From NCBI RefSeq assembly GCF_023715365.1, contig NZ_JAMBNZ010000013.1, positions 1-64,000 on the forward strand: a DNA stretch of 64,000 bases, read 5' to 3'. Positions 29,080 through 38,729 of this stretch are shown here, piece by piece. How positions within the stretch are numbered: the first letter of the stretch is position 1; each line of letters starts with the position of its first letter. The position numbers were made by a program, and so were the translations under genes. The notes beneath the pieces are model-generated. The model was not told where the DNA came from, did no database searches, and saw only the letters and a program-made list of their open reading frames with translations. This DNA comes from Georgenia satyanarayanai. Lineage in GTDB: Bacteria; Actinomycetota; Actinomycetes; Actinomycetales; Actinomycetaceae.

Positions 29080-30093
29080 TCAGCGGTTGGTCCAGGCGAG
29101 GAGATCGTCGAGGGGCAGCGCGTTGACGATGCGGTCGCGCGGGACCTGCGCCTCGGCGGCGCGCGCGCAGCCGTGGTCGAGGAACTCCAGCTGGCCAGGC
29201 GCGTGGGCGTCGGTGTCGATCGCCACCAGGCACCCGAGGTCGACGACGACCTCGAGCAGCCGCATGGGCGGGTCGAGCCGTTCGGGGCGTGAGTTGAGCT
29301 CGACGGCGACGTCGTTGTCCCGGCACGCGCCGAAGACCGCCTCCGCGTCGAACTCCGACTCCGGCCGGGTGCCGCGGCCGCCGGTGACGAGCCGCCCGGT
29401 GCAGTGCCCGAGGACGTCGACGAGCGGGTGCTCGACGGCTGCGACCATCCGCCGGGTCATCGCGCGGCTGTTCATCCGGAGCTTGGAGTGCACGCTGGCG
29501 ACGACGACGTCGAGGCGGGCGAGCAGCTCCGGCTCCTGGTCGAGTTCGCCGTCGTCGAGGATGTCGACCTCGATGCCGGTGAGGATCCGGAACGGCGCGA
29601 GCTCGGTGTTGAGCGCGTCGACCACGTCGAGCTGTTCCCGCAGCCGCTCGGCCGACAGCCCGCGCGCGACCGTGAGCCGCGGGGAGTGGTCGGTGAGCGC
29701 GAGGTAGTCGTGCCCGAGCTCGACGGCGGCGCGCGCCATGTCGATGATCGGGGTACCGCCGTCGGACCACTCGGAGTGGGAGTGCAGGTCCCCGCGCAAC
29801 CAGCCTCGGACCTCCTCCCCGCCCTCGGCGAGTGGCGTCCCCGCCCGCTCCTCCAGCGCCGTGAGGTAGTCGGGCACCTGCCCGCGCGCGGCCTCCACCG
29901 CCACGCCGGCGGTCCGCTGTCCCACGTCGGGCAGCTCGGTGAGCGTCCCGGTGGCCAGGCGCCGCTCCAGCTCCTGCGGCTCGAGGTCCTCCAGGCGTCG
30001 CGCCGCCTTACGGAACGCGGTGGCGCGCCGGGCGTCCGCGCGCTCGCGCTCCATGAGGTAGGCCACGCGCTTGAGTGCCGCTACAGGGTCCAT
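29080..30093 (-). CDS. PHP domain protein with helix-hairpin-helix N-terminus
   Basis: A 337-aa protein. The N-terminal 95 residues resemble the helical helix-hairpin-helix part of PolX-type polymerases, including LTELPDVGQRTAG. The PHP domain follows, with GDLHSHSEWSDGG, LALTDHSPR, GIEVDIL, VVASVHSKL, DVLGHCTGR and DTDAHAPGQLE. Such domains act as metal-dependent phosphoesterases. No polymerase palm domain is present. The role may be repair-related, but this is inference from the fold. Confidence 0.88.
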   Translation of the reverse strand: MDPVAALKRVAYLMERERADARRATAFRKAARRLEDLEPQELERRLATGTLTELPDVGQRTAGVAVEAARGQVPDYLTALEERAGTPLAEGGEEVRGWLRGDLHSHSEWSDGGTPIIDMARAAVELGHDYLALTDHSPRLTVARGLSAERLREQLDVVDALNTELAPFRILTGIEVDILDDGELDQEPELLARLDVVVASVHSKLRMNSRAMTRRMVAAVEHPLVDVLGHCTGRLVTGGRGTRPESEFDAEAVFGACRDNDVAVELNSRPERLDPPMRLLEVVVDLGCLVAIDTDAHAPGQLEFLDHGCARAAEAQVPRDRIVNALPLDDLLAWTNR

Positions 30094-30133
30094 CCGGGGA
30101 GGCTACGACGGCGCAGCTCGCCGTGCTCGGGGG

Positions 30134-30946
30134 TCAGCCGCGCACGAGGCGGCCGAGCTCGGCACCGTCCGGGCCGAGGAGCACGAGCTCGGCACCGTCG
30201 ACGACGGCGTGAGAGGCGCCACCGACCCAGGCGCCCACCGGCGCGCCGGGGCAGCCGATGAGGGTCATCGGTCCGGACAGCGCGAGCAGTCGCCCCTCCG
30301 AGACGGTCCAGCGGCCGCCCTGCCCGTTGCACCCGTCGCTGCCGCCCCAGGTCCCGTCGTCCTCGAAGACGACGTACGGGTCGGTCTCCACGGGGGGACC
30401 GGCCGGCACCCACCGGCCGAGGAGGTGCTCGGCGCTCGCCGTCCGGGCGCCGTCCGGGAGCTCCGGGACGGCCAGCGCTGCCCGCACGTCGTCGGTGACC
30501 GCCGGCGGCTCCGCGTACCACTCGGCCATGGTGTCGACAGGCTCGGGAGCACCGTCGACCGCGAGGGTGGCCACCACCGCGCCGTCGTCGTCCTCGAGCT
30601 GCCAGCCGTCCCCGGTGACCCGGTAGGCGTGCGCGCCGACGAGCCAGTCCGGCGAGATGTCGTCGACGGGCTGGCCGGAGAAGCCGTCCACCGCCGCGAG
30701 GATCGTCCGCCCGTCCGCGGTCCAGCTCCCCGACAGGACCGCCGACCCGCGCCACAGCACGAGCCCAGCCCCGTCGAGCCGCAGCCACGTGTCTCGAGCC
30801 TCGCCCGCACCGCTGACCCGCCACAGTCCGACGAGGTCGACCGGGTCCGCCCAGCTGTTCTCACCGCCCTGCGGCGCCGGCCGCTCTGCGCACCCGCTCA
30901 GGAGCAGTAGAGCCACCGCTGCGGCCAGGAGTACGCGCGCCCTCAC
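30134..30946 (-). CDS. Lipoprotein with META-like domain
   Basis: A 270-aa exported lipoprotein. The signal sequence RVLLAAAVALLLLSGC has a lipobox ending in Cys19. The C-terminal third has a META/HslJ-like pattern, SDGCNGQGGRW, followed by MTLIGCPG. The start is GTG 30946, preceded by GAGGAGG five bases upstream; the longer frame is antisense or in another gene. HslJ-like domains have been linked to heat or antibiotic tolerance; the function here is unknown. It is downstream of recQ by 68 bases. Confidence 0.82.
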   Translation of the reverse strand: MRARVLLAAAVALLLLSGCAERPAPQGGENSWADPVDLVGLWRVSGAGEARDTWLRLDGAGLVLWRGSAVLSGSWTADGRTILAAVDGFSGQPVDDISPDWLVGAHAYRVTGDGWQLEDDDGAVVATLAVDGAPEPVDTMAEWYAEPPAVTDDVRAALAVPELPDGARTASAEHLLGRWVPAGPPVETDPYVVFEDDGTWGGSDGCNGQGGRWTVSEGRLLALSGPMTLIGCPGAPVGAWVGGASHAVVDGAELVLLGPDGAELGRLVRG

Positions 30947-31014
30947 CGGGACCTCCTCACATCGTCGTCCCGTCCAGTCAAGCACGGCGGAAGAACGGCG
31001 AACTGTCGGCGGTG

Positions 31015-32655
31015 TCAGTCGGCTGCGGTGCGCAACAACCCCTGCTCCTCGACCACCTGCTTGGACAGGGTCTTGTACCCCTCGTCGGGGAAGAACACGG
31101 TGAGGCGGTCGTCCTCGGTGGTCATCACCGTGCCGCGGCCCCACTGCTCGTGGACCACCTCGTCCTGCATGCCCGGTCCGTCGCCGGCGGCGGCCGCGTC
31201 CTCGGCGGCCCGCTCCTGAGCGGTCCCCGCCGCGCAGGTGTCGCAGTTCTCGCAGGGGCCGGGGTAGTCCTCGCCGAAGTAGCCGAGGAGGAACTCGCGG
31301 CGGCAGGACAGGGTCTCGGCGTAGCCGCGCATCATCTCCACGCGCGAGCGCTCCACCCGCTGGCGGGACTCGGTCTGCTCCTCGGCGAGGGCGACGATCT
31401 CCCCCGCGCGCTGCTTGCCGCGCGCGACGATCCCGCGCTGCGTCTGCCGGACGGCGCCGACCTCCTGGAGGAGGTTGACGGCGGCGGTCACCCGCCGGGG
31501 CGGCAGCTCCAGCGCGTTGCGCAGCGCCGTCGCGCCGAGCGGCCGGTCGGCACGGCGGACCGCACCGAGCACCGCGCGCAGGTCCTCCTCGCGGACGCTC
31601 GCCGTCGCGAAGAAGGACCGCAGCCCGAGGTCCTCGGGACGGTAGTGGAGCACCGCCAGCGCGGGGTCTCCGTCGCGACCGGCACGACCGACCTCCTGGT
31701 AGTAGCTGTCGAGGGAGCCGGGCGGGTCGGCGTGCAGGACGAAGCGGACGTCGGCCTTGTCGATGCCCATGCCGAAGGCCGAGGTCGCGACGACGACGTC
31801 CAGCCGGCCCGCGGAGAAGTCCCCGTGAACCTGCTCGCGCACCTGTGCCCGCAACCCCGCGTGGTACGCGGCTGCGCGCAGCCCGCGCTCGCGGAGCTCT
31901 GCAGCGAGCTCCTCGGTGTCCTTGCGCCGCCCGGCGTACACGAGGCCCGGGCCCGCGAGCGTGGCAGCGTCCTCCAGCAGCGCCCGGCGCTTCCTCCCGG
32001 CATCGACGTGCCGCACCACCCGCAGCTCGAGGTTGGGCCGGTCGAAGCCACGGGTGATGAGGAGAGGGTCGCGCAGGCCCAGGCGCTGGGCGATGTCGTC
32101 GCGGACGGGAGGCGCCGCCGTCGCCGTGAGGGCGACGACGGGCGGCCGGCCGAGCCGGTCGATCGCGTGCCCCAGGCGCAGGTAGTCGGGGCGGAAGTCG
32201 TGGCCCCAGGCGGAGACGCAGTGCGCCTCGTCGACGACGACGAGCGAGGGCTCGACCTCGGCCAGCCGCTCGACGACGTCGTCCTTGGCGAGCTGCTCCG
32301 GGGAGAGGAAGAAGTACTCCGCCGCCCCAGCCGTCACGGCCCGCCACGCCTCCTTGCGCTCCGCGGCGGGCAGCGCGGAGTTGAGGGCGACGGCGTCCGG
32401 CGCCTCGGGCGCGTCGGTGATGCCGGCGATCTGGTCACCCTGGAGGGCGATGAGCGGGGAGACGACGACGGTCGCCCCCGGCAGGACGACACCCGTCACC
32501 TGGTAGATCGCGGACTTGCCGTAGCCCGTGGGCATGATGGCGAGGACGTCACGTCCGCCGACGACAGCCTCGATCGCCTCGAGCTGCCCGCCGCGCAGAT
32601 CGTCCCACCCGAACTGGTCCCGTGCGATCGCCTGCAGCTCGTCGCGTGTCGTCAT
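31015..32655 (-). CDS. recQ: RecQ family ATP-dependent DNA helicase
   Basis: The 546-aa protein has the superfamily 2 helicase core. Walker A is [12 protein letters not shown], the DEAH box is [15 protein letters not shown], and the conserved QxxGRAGRDG region is present as [12 protein letters not shown]. The RecQ-type zinc-binding cysteines lie in [12 protein letters not shown]...CENCDTC. No HRDC domain is recognised at the C-terminus, and the chain is shorter than E. coli RecQ. It unwinds DNA 3'-5' in recombination and repair. Confidence 0.92.
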   Translation of the reverse strand: MTTRDELQAIARDQFGWDDLRGGQLEAIEAVVGGRDVLAIMPTGYGKSAIYQVTGVVLPGATVVVSPLIALQGDQIAGITDAPEAPDAVALNSALPAAERKEAWRAVTAGAAEYFFLSPEQLAKDDVVERLAEVEPSLVVVDEAHCVSAWGHDFRPDYLRLGHAIDRLGRPPVVALTATAAPPVRDDIAQRLGLRDPLLITRGFDRPNLELRVVRHVDAGRKRRALLEDAATLAGPGLVYAGRRKDTEELAAELRERGLRAAAYHAGLRAQVREQVHGDFSAGRLDVVVATSAFGMGIDKADVRFVLHADPPGSLDSYYQEVGRAGRDGDPALAVLHYRPEDLGLRSFFATASVREEDLRAVLGAVRRADRPLGATALRNALELPPRRVTAAVNLLQEVGAVRQTQRGIVARGKQRAGEIVALAEEQTESRQRVERSRVEMMRGYAETLSCRREFLLGYFGEDYPGPCENCDTCAAGTAQERAAEDAAAAGDGPGMQDEVVHEQWGRGTVMTTEDDRLTVFFPDEGYKTLSKQVVEEQGLLRTAAD

Positions 32656-32700
32656 CCCCCAACGGTCCGGGCTGACGGCGGGGTCGGCAACCGCTCGCGG

Positions 32701-33651
32701 CTACGGCGTCCCACCCTCCCGCCGGCTCGACACTCGCCGTCCGAGCAGGTCGACGCCGACGACGACGGCGAACCCGCCCAGCGCGAGCAGCACCGGGACG
32801 AGCACCGAACCCGAGGGCGCGCCGAGCGACGTGCTCTCCAGGCCGTGCGGCCACGGCCACAGGATGCGCAGGGAGCCGAGCATGAGGCCGATGAGCGCCG
32901 CGAGCACGAGGTCGTGGTGCCGGTCGAGGAGCCAGGTGAGCAGTGAGGAGAAGGCCGCCAGCCCGAGGCCGCAGCCGAGCAGGAAGACGAGGAGCACGCC
33001 GATCTGCCGCTCGTTCACCGCCCCCAGCACCTCGGTGTACATCCCGAGGAGCACGAGGATGAACGAGCCGCTGATACCGGGCAGGATCATCGCGCAGATC
33101 GCGACGGCACCGGCGAGGAAGAACGCCCACACCGGCCTCGTCACGGCCTCGGAGCCGGCGGCATGGGTGGAGTCGTGGAGCCCGAGGAAGAGGAAGAAGG
33201 CGAGGGCCGCTGCTCCCGCGACGACACCGAGCCAGGCCCGCGGCTGCTTGACCAGCCGCCACGACACGACGACGGCCGCGAGGATGAGCCCGAAGAAGAG
33301 GCCGGCCATCTCCTGCGGCCGCTCGACGAGGAGCTGCTCGAGGGGACCGGAGAGCAGGAGGACTGCCGCTCCAATGCCCGCGAGCAGGGACAGGACCCAG
33401 ACCCACGGCACGGCCGCCAGCCGGCGACCGGTCTCGCGCAGGTCTCCGCGCACGAGCGCGCCGAGCGCGGAGGCGGCCGTGGAGATCGCGTGGACAAGGC
33501 GCTCGTAGATGCCCAGGACCAGCGCGATGGTCCCGCCGGAGACGCCGGGGACGATGTCCGCGGCTCCCATGAGGAAGCCACGGACGAGCTGTGACACCGG
33601 CTGGCCGCGCCCGGTGCGGGGCGCGGCGGCGGTGCGGGCGTCAGCGGGCAT
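32701..33651 (-). CDS. DUF368 membrane protein (PopT family)
   Basis: The 316-aa membrane protein has about eight or nine hydrophobic segments and a typical DUF368 N-terminus, GFLMGAADIVPGVSGGTIALVLG. A related repeat appears in PGISGSFILVLLGMY. Members have been identified as flippases that return undecaprenyl phosphate across the membrane for cell-wall recycling. Assigning that role here rests on the family. The ATG overlaps the upstream LLM gene by 11 bases. Confidence 0.9.
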   Translation of the reverse strand: MPADARTAAAPRTGRGQPVSQLVRGFLMGAADIVPGVSGGTIALVLGIYERLVHAISTAASALGALVRGDLRETGRRLAAVPWVWVLSLLAGIGAAVLLLSGPLEQLLVERPQEMAGLFFGLILAAVVVSWRLVKQPRAWLGVVAGAAALAFFLFLGLHDSTHAAGSEAVTRPVWAFFLAGAVAICAMILPGISGSFILVLLGMYTEVLGAVNERQIGVLLVFLLGCGLGLAAFSSLLTWLLDRHHDLVLAALIGLMLGSLRILWPWPHGLESTSLGAPSGSVLVPVLLALGGFAVVVGVDLLGRRVSSRREGGTP

Positions 33652-34411
33652 CGCGCCAGGCCACCCACTCGCTCAGCGAGGAGAGGTCGTAGTCGGGACC
33701 GCTCGCGGAGACCGTGAAGAGGGTCGCGCCGGCCTCGACGAGAGCCTCGCCGCTGTCGCGCGGGTCCCCCTTGACGGCCACCGAGCGCTCGATCTCCCCG
33801 GGGTCGCGCCCGACGTCCGCGCAGTGCTGGTCGAGGACGGCGCTCTTGTGCCGCAGCGTCTCCAGGTCCGCGAAGCTGTGCCAGATGTCGGCATGCTCGG
33901 CGGTGTAGCGCAGGGTCTTGCGCTCCCCTCCCCCGCCCACGAGGACCGGGATGTCGCGGGTGGGCGGCGGGTTGAGCCGCGTCCAGCGCTCCCTGATCCG
34001 GGGCAGCGCCTGGGACAGGTCGGCCAGCCGTGTCCCGGGTGTGCCGAACTCGTAGCCGTACTCGTCGTAGTCGCGCTCGAACCAGCCCGCCCCGATACCG
34101 AGGATGAGCCGACCGCCGCTGATGTGGTCGACCGTGCGGGCCATGTCGGCGAGGAGGTCGGCGTTGCGGTAGCTGTTGCACGTGACGAGCGCTCCGATCT
34201 CCACGCGGCTCGTCTGCTCGGCCCACGCTCCGAGCATCGTCCAGCACTCGAAGTGCTTGCCGTCCGGTTCTCCCGTGAGCGGGAAGAAGTGGTCCCAGGT
34301 GAAGACGACGTCCGCGCCGGCGTCCTCCGCGCGCAGCAGGGCGTCGCGGATCTGGCCGTAGTCGGCGTGCTGGGGCTGGAGCTGGACGGCGATCCTCACG
34401 GGGTGGGTCAT
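33641..34411 (-). CDS. LLM class F420-dependent oxidoreductase
   Basis: A 256-aa luciferase-like monooxygenase-fold enzyme. Family marks are the N-terminal TIM-barrel start (RIAVQLQPQHADYGQIRDALLRAEDAG-like), VVFTWDHFFPL, ILGIGAGWFERDYDEYG and PVLVGGGGERKT. Homologues in actinobacteria use the deazaflavin F420. The substrate is unknown. The ATG at 34411 was chosen; a longer frame is antisense to the neighbouring oxidoreductase. It overlaps the DUF368 gene. Confidence 0.88.
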   Translation of the reverse strand: MTHPVRIAVQLQPQHADYGQIRDALLRAEDAGADVVFTWDHFFPLTGEPDGKHFECWTMLGAWAEQTSRVEIGALVTCNSYRNADLLADMARTVDHISGGRLILGIGAGWFERDYDEYGYEFGTPGTRLADLSQALPRIRERWTRLNPPPTRDIPVLVGGGGERKTLRYTAEHADIWHSFADLETLRHKSAVLDQHCADVGRDPGEIERSVAVKGDPRDSGEALVEAGATLFTVSASGPDYDLSSLSEWVAWRDAR

Positions 34412-34473
34412 GCCGCCATCGTGCCAGCCGCCACCGACGTCCCGCGCGCCGTGCCCGTCGAAGGGCCGGACCG

Positions 34474-35400
34474 TCAGAAGGTGAGCACCAGCCGCCCGCG
34501 CGTGCCACCCGCCTCGAGCTGTCGGTGCGCCTGGGCGGCCTCCTCGGCCGGGAAGGTCCGGGCGACGCGCAGCGACAGCACCTCGTGGCTGGCGAGGTCG
34601 ACGAGCTCGGCCAGCCCCTCGGCGTCGTGCACGTAGTCGGCCGGCGTGACGGTGTAGACGTCGATGCCGCGCTCGGGCTCCCCGTCGAAGGGGCGCACGC
34701 AGGCGACGACCCCGCCGTCCCGCACGGCGGTCAGCACCGCGGCACCCATGACGGCGGCGTCGAGCAACGCGTCCACGCCGCCGGGCTCGTGCTCGAGCAC
34801 CGCCTGGGGGAATCCTTCCCCGCGCGGCAGGACGAGGTCGGCGCCAAAGGACTCGACGAGCGCCCGGTCCTCCTCCTTGGCGTCCGCGACCACCCGCAGG
34901 CCGGCGTGCTTGGCCAGCTCGATCGCGTACCCGCCGACCGCACCCGCGGCCCCGGTCACCGCGACCGTGCCGGCCCGCGGCACCCGCATGCGCCGGAGGG
35001 CGTGGCGGGCGGTGAGCGCGTTGAGCGGGAGGGACGATGCCGCGACGAGGTCGACGTCGTCGGGCAGGCGGGCAACGCCGTCGGCGGGGACGACGACGAG
35101 CTCGGCGTAGGCACCGCCGCGCGGGGTGCGCGGGTCGACGATCGCGACGACGCGGTCGCCCGGGGACAGCTCGACCCCCTCCCCGACGGCGTCGACGACG
35201 CCCGCCGCGTCCATGCCCGGGACCCACGGCGGCTCGAGGCCGTCGGGTCCGCCCCGCTCGCGCAGCACGGTGTCGGTGGGGTTGACGGCGGCGGCGACGA
35301 CGGCGATGCGCAGCTCGTCGGGCCCGGGCTGGGGAAGGGGCCGGTCGAGGACCTCAAGCTGCTCAGGTCCGCCGGGCGTGGTGACTCCGATGACTCTCAT
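34474..35400 (-). CDS. NADP-dependent zinc-type oxidoreductase (quinone reductase-like)
   Basis: A 308-aa medium-chain dehydrogenase/reductase. The N-terminal GroES-like domain starts MRVIGVTTPGGPEQLEVLD, with VNPTDTVLRERGG and PGMDAAGVVDAVGEGV. The nucleotide-binding GAAGAVGGYAIELAKHAG motif follows. It lacks the zinc-binding cysteines, so it resembles quinone oxidoreductases rather than alcohol dehydrogenases. The electron acceptor is unknown. Confidence 0.9.
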   Translation of the reverse strand: MRVIGVTTPGGPEQLEVLDRPLPQPGPDELRIAVVAAAVNPTDTVLRERGGPDGLEPPWVPGMDAAGVVDAVGEGVELSPGDRVVAIVDPRTPRGGAYAELVVVPADGVARLPDDVDLVAASSLPLNALTARHALRRMRVPRAGTVAVTGAAGAVGGYAIELAKHAGLRVVADAKEEDRALVESFGADLVLPRGEGFPQAVLEHEPGGVDALLDAAVMGAAVLTAVRDGGVVACVRPFDGEPERGIDVYTVTPADYVHDAEGLAELVDLASHEVLSLRVARTFPAEEAAQAHRQLEAGGTRGRLVLTF

Positions 35401-35444
35401 CTGCTCACGCTAGGACGACGGCGGAGCCCCCGCCCGCCCGGGGC

Positions 35445-36242
35445 TCACTCCCCGTCCTCCAGCGGCTTGGTGAGCCGGGCCTGGGTGGCCGCCTTGGTCC
35501 GCTCGGGCAGCGGCTTGGCGGCGCGGGACATGAGCGTGTTGCGCACCGTCGCGCCGACGACGGCGTCATCCTTGCCCTCGAGCATCGCGGCGATGCCGTC
35601 GCGGGCGACCTCCACGGGATCGTCCTTGCTGTCGCTCCGTCCCACCCGCGTGTCCTCCATGCCGGCACGCTCGAAGAACTCGGTGTCGGTGGGGCCGGGC
35701 ATCATCGTCGTGAGGGTGACGCCGGTGTCCTTCAGCTCATACCTCACCGACTGCGCGAAGTTGAGGAGGAAGGCCTTGGAGGCGCTGTAAGTGGCGTAGT
35801 AGGGCCCCGGCATCATGCTCGTCACCGAGCCGGTGAGCAGGACGCGCCCGCGTCCGGCGGCGACCATCCGGGGAAGGAGGCGCTTGGCGAGGTGGACGTT
35901 GGCGCTGATGTTGAGACCGATGAGGGCGAGGTCGTCGTCGAGGGACGTCTCGACGAACTCCCCGCCGACGGCGACGCCCGCGTTGAGGACGAGGGCATCG
36001 ACGGCGCGGTCCCCCACGGCGTCGAGGAGGTCCTCCACGCCGTCGTAGGTGGACAGGTCCGCCTGGACCGGCTCGACGGTGAGTCCCCGGGACTCCGGCA
36101 GCACGGTGTGGATCTCGGGCTCGTCGGCGCAGATGACGAGGTCGTAGCCCTGCTCGTCCAGCAGGATGGCGACCTCGCGGCCGATCCCGCTCGAGGCGCC
36201 GGTCACAACGGCGAGGGGGTGGTCGGACTGGGTACCTGACAT
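35445..36242 (-). CDS. Short-chain dehydrogenase/reductase
   Basis: A 265-aa SDR. The cofactor motif is TGASSGIGRE, the structural NAG motif is present, and the catalytic Tyr-Lys pair is in YYATYSASKAF. The substrate is unknown. The ATG at 36242 was chosen; upstream translation would be through the intergenic region. The C-terminal 40 residues are a basic, family-atypical tail. Confidence 0.92.
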   Translation of the reverse strand: MSGTQSDHPLAVVTGASSGIGREVAILLDEQGYDLVICADEPEIHTVLPESRGLTVEPVQADLSTYDGVEDLLDAVGDRAVDALVLNAGVAVGGEFVETSLDDDLALIGLNISANVHLAKRLLPRMVAAGRGRVLLTGSVTSMMPGPYYATYSASKAFLLNFAQSVRYELKDTGVTLTTMMPGPTDTEFFERAGMEDTRVGRSDSKDDPVEVARDGIAAMLEGKDDAVVGATVRNTLMSRAAKPLPERTKAATQARLTKPLEDGE

Positions 36243-36544
36243 GGGTCCTCCCGGGTACTGGTGGGTGCGGCCCACGGTAGGCGCGGCAGCGGCCCGACGC
36301 GCGGCGGCCACGACTGTCCACAGCCTTGTCCACCAGTTGTGCATGAACGCGTCACGGCCGCGCCGGGTAGCGTCGCCGCATGCGTCGTGCGCGGGGAGGG
36401 TGACACTGGGCGCTGGGCGAGGAGCCGCGCGTGCCGCTGGGCGCGGTCCTCGAGCGCCGCCACGTGGGCGGCAAGGCCCGCCTGTGGGCGGCAAACCGTT
36501 CCGGCGCGGGCCGCACCGTGCCATGATCACCCCACGATCACGAC
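36243..36544. other. Intergenic region with an 11-bp direct repeat
   Basis: About 300 bases separate the divergent SDR and STAS genes. The word GTGGGCGGCAA occurs twice, at 36464 and 36483. No clear open frame, terminator or consensus promoter was seen. Promoters for both neighbours must lie here. Confidence 0.5.
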
Positions 36545-36910
36545 GTGGGGGACGTCATGGAGAGAAGAGGACCGGCGAACAACCAGGGCTGGGTGCGCCT
36601 GTGGCGCAGCGACGGCCTGGTCCGGCTCGAGCTGGGCGGGGAGGTCGACGCCCTCCTGGAGCAGGCCCTCGAGCATGCGGTGACCGAGGCCCGGACAGGG
36701 GGCCTCCCGGTGGAGGTGGACACCCGTTCCGTCACCTTCATGGACTCCCTCGCACTGACGAGCCTCGCCCGCCTCGCGGTCGGGCACCGCACCGCCGTCT
36801 TCGTCGACCCGCCCGACCTCGTCCGCTTCCTCCTCGACGTCACACGCCTCGGTGACGTCGTCCAGATCCGTGAGACCGGCACCGGCGCAGGCGCCACCGC
36901 GAGCACCTGA
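36545..36910 (+). CDS. STAS domain protein (anti-anti-sigma-like)
   Basis: A 121-aa protein with a STAS-domain pattern: a beta strand LVRLELGGEVD, then VEVDTRSVTFMDSLALTSLARLA, where Ser in FMDS is the usual phosphorylation site of anti-anti-sigma factors. It probably binds an anti-sigma kinase, but none is encoded nearby. The first 15 residues vary with the start chosen: GTG at 36545 or ATG at 36557. It is upstream of an MpaB-family gene. Confidence 0.78.
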   Translation: MGDVMERRGPANNQGWVRLWRSDGLVRLELGGEVDALLEQALEHAVTEARTGGLPVEVDTRSVTFMDSLALTSLARLAVGHRTAVFVDPPDLVRFLLDVTRLGDVVQIRETGTGAGATAST

Positions 36911-36961
36911 GCCCGTGCCGCCCGGTGCGCACCGCCGTCGGGAATCACGCAGACTGGGGAG

Positions 36962-37846
36962 GTGACACCCGTACACGCCGCCCGCAGGCGGCTGAGTGAC
37001 CTCCTGCTGGCCCGAGTCGCGGGACCTGACGCGCACGACGCGCGCCACCGGATCCACGGTGAGCCGGGCGAGCGGTGGTTCGGCCCACAGGACCCCGTCC
37101 AGCGCGTCCACGGTGACGCGTCGATGTACGTCGGCGGCCTGCGCGCCCTGCTCCTGCAGTCGCTGCACCCGCTGGCCATGGCCGCCGTCGCCCAGCACTC
37201 CGACTACCGCAACGACCCGTGGGGGCGGCTGGCCCGCACGAGCACCTTCATCGCGGAGACCACCTACGCGAAGGTGGAGGACGCGGAGCGGGCGATCGCG
37301 ATCGTCCGCGCCGTCCACCGGCACATCTCCGGCACGACGACCGACGGCGTCCCCTACCGGGCCGACGACCCCCACCTCATCACGTGGGTGCACATCGCCG
37401 AGATCGACAGCTTCCTCACCACCCACCAGCGCTTCGGCGCCCGGCCGCTGACGGCGGCAGAGACCGACACCTACGTCGCGCAGGCGGCGGGCGTGGCGCG
37501 GCGCCTGGGAGGGGAGGCGGTGCCGACGACGCACGCAGAGCTCCGCGCCGCCCTCGAGCGCTACCGCCCCGAGCTGCGCTCGACGCCCGAGGCGCTGGAG
37601 GCGGCGCAGTTCCTCCTCCACCGTCCCCCGGTCACCGGCCCGGCACGGGCCGGCTACGCCCTCATCGGGCGGGCGGCGGTCGCGACCCTGCCGCGGTGGG
37701 CGCGCGAGCCGCTGCGCCTGCCGGACCACCCGCGCCGCGACGCGACCCTCGGCGCCGCCGCCGGCCACGCGGCCACGCGCAGCCTGCGCTGGGTGCTCGG
37801 CGGGCTGGACGCGGCGCCGGAGCCGGAGCCCGTCAGTCCCCGGTGA
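36962..37846 (+). CDS. Oxygenase MpaB family protein (DUF2236)
   Basis: A 294-aa protein of the DUF2236/MpaB family. Typical segments are WFGPQDPVQRVHGDASMYVGGLRALLLQSLHPLAMAAV and HITWVHIAEIDSF. Some members bind heme b, as does the latex-clearing protein Lcp, but here the substrate is unknown. Translation starts at GTG. Its stop overlaps the DUF3072 gene by 14 bases in a convergent arrangement. Confidence 0.86.
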   Translation: MTPVHAARRRLSDLLLARVAGPDAHDARHRIHGEPGERWFGPQDPVQRVHGDASMYVGGLRALLLQSLHPLAMAAVAQHSDYRNDPWGRLARTSTFIAETTYAKVEDAERAIAIVRAVHRHISGTTTDGVPYRADDPHLITWVHIAEIDSFLTTHQRFGARPLTAAETDTYVAQAAGVARRLGGEAVPTTHAELRAALERYRPELRSTPEALEAAQFLLHRPPVTGPARAGYALIGRAAVATLPRWAREPLRLPDHPRRDATLGAAAGHAATRSLRWVLGGLDAAPEPEPVSPR

Positions 37847-38036
37847 CGCGGTCGCTGCCCTGCTGCAGCTCGTCGATGAGGCTGGACGCCTGTGCCTTGG
37901 TGAGGTTCTCGGGCACCTCGCGCCCGGCCTCACGGGCCAGGGTGCTGAGGTAGCTGAGCTGGGCGCCGGTGGCGGGCTCCTCGCCGGTGGTCCAGTCCTC
38001 GGGGTCCTTGATGGTGTCGCTGGGCTGATCGCTCAT
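37833..38036 (-). CDS. DUF3072 family small protein
   Basis: A 67-aa acidic protein of the DUF3072 family, function unknown. The pattern is DPEDWTTGEEPATGAQLSYLSTLAREAG followed by LTKAQASSLIDELQ, typical of small helical proteins with a SAP-like or helix-turn-helix-like end. It converges on the MpaB gene with a 14-base overlap. Confidence 0.85.
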   Translation of the reverse strand: MSDQPSDTIKDPEDWTTGEEPATGAQLSYLSTLAREAGREVPENLTKAQASSLIDELQQGSDRVTGD

Positions 38037-38077
38037 GCGCTCACGCTAGGACGGTGCCGGACGCCCGGCGAGCGGAG

Positions 38078-38659
38078 TCAGCTGAGCTGCAGCGTGGTGA
38101 GGCAGGTGGGGTCCTCCTCGCCGGTGGCGACGAGGACCTGCCCGCTGCGGCCGTCGTGGGTGACCTCCAGGACGCCCTCGACGTCGCGCGGGAGCCAGAA
38201 GCCCGCGAAGCCGTTGGCAAAGGTGGTCGTCGTCTCCTCCAGCAGCACCTCGCCGTCCGCCGTCGTGAAGGTGACCTCGATGTCTGCCTCGGCGAGCTCG
38301 CCCTGGCACGTCGTCAAGGAGTGGAAGAAACACTCGTGGCTGCTGTCCACGTAGGGCGCGACGGACAGGTAGAACTCGTCCTCCGGCAGTGCGACGGCGA
38401 GCTCCTCGGTGCCGTCGGACACGATGAGCTCCGCGGGGCGGACGGAGGCCATGAGGTCGGCGGGCCGCTCGGCGCCACCGAGCCGGTCGAGGTGGTCGAC
38501 GATCTCCCTGCCGCTCATGCCGTCGAGCCCGTGCTCCTCGAGGAGCGGCGCGGCCTCGGGCTCGGGCGTGGCCACGGTGTCCTCAGCGGCGCCGGAGCAG
38601 GCGGACAGGGCGAGCAGCAGGGTGGCGGCCGCAGCGGCCACGCGTGAGGTTCGTGCCAT
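38078..38659 (-). CDS. CueP-like copper-binding lipoprotein
   Basis: A 193-aa exported lipoprotein with a lipobox ending in Cys21 (LLALSAC). It matches CueP, which binds copper in the periplasm of Salmonella. The cysteine pattern is the same: Cys110 and Cys118 in CFFHSLTTC, eight residues apart, and Cys186 near the C-terminus (DPTCLTTL). In this monoderm it would be tethered outside the membrane. Copper handling could help supply or protect copper for the oxidase, but the linkage is inference. Confidence 0.87.
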   Translation of the reverse strand: MARTSRVAAAAATLLLALSACSGAAEDTVATPEPEAAPLLEEHGLDGMSGREIVDHLDRLGGAERPADLMASVRPAELIVSDGTEELAVALPEDEFYLSVAPYVDSSHECFFHSLTTCQGELAEADIEVTFTTADGEVLLEETTTTFANGFAGFWLPRDVEGVLEVTHDGRSGQVLVATGEEDPTCLTTLQLS

Positions 38660-38729
38660 ATGTCCAGTGTCGGGCAGCGAACCGGGCGGTGTCACGGGGC
38701 CAAGGTCCCGCGGGTGGCATCCTGGCCAC

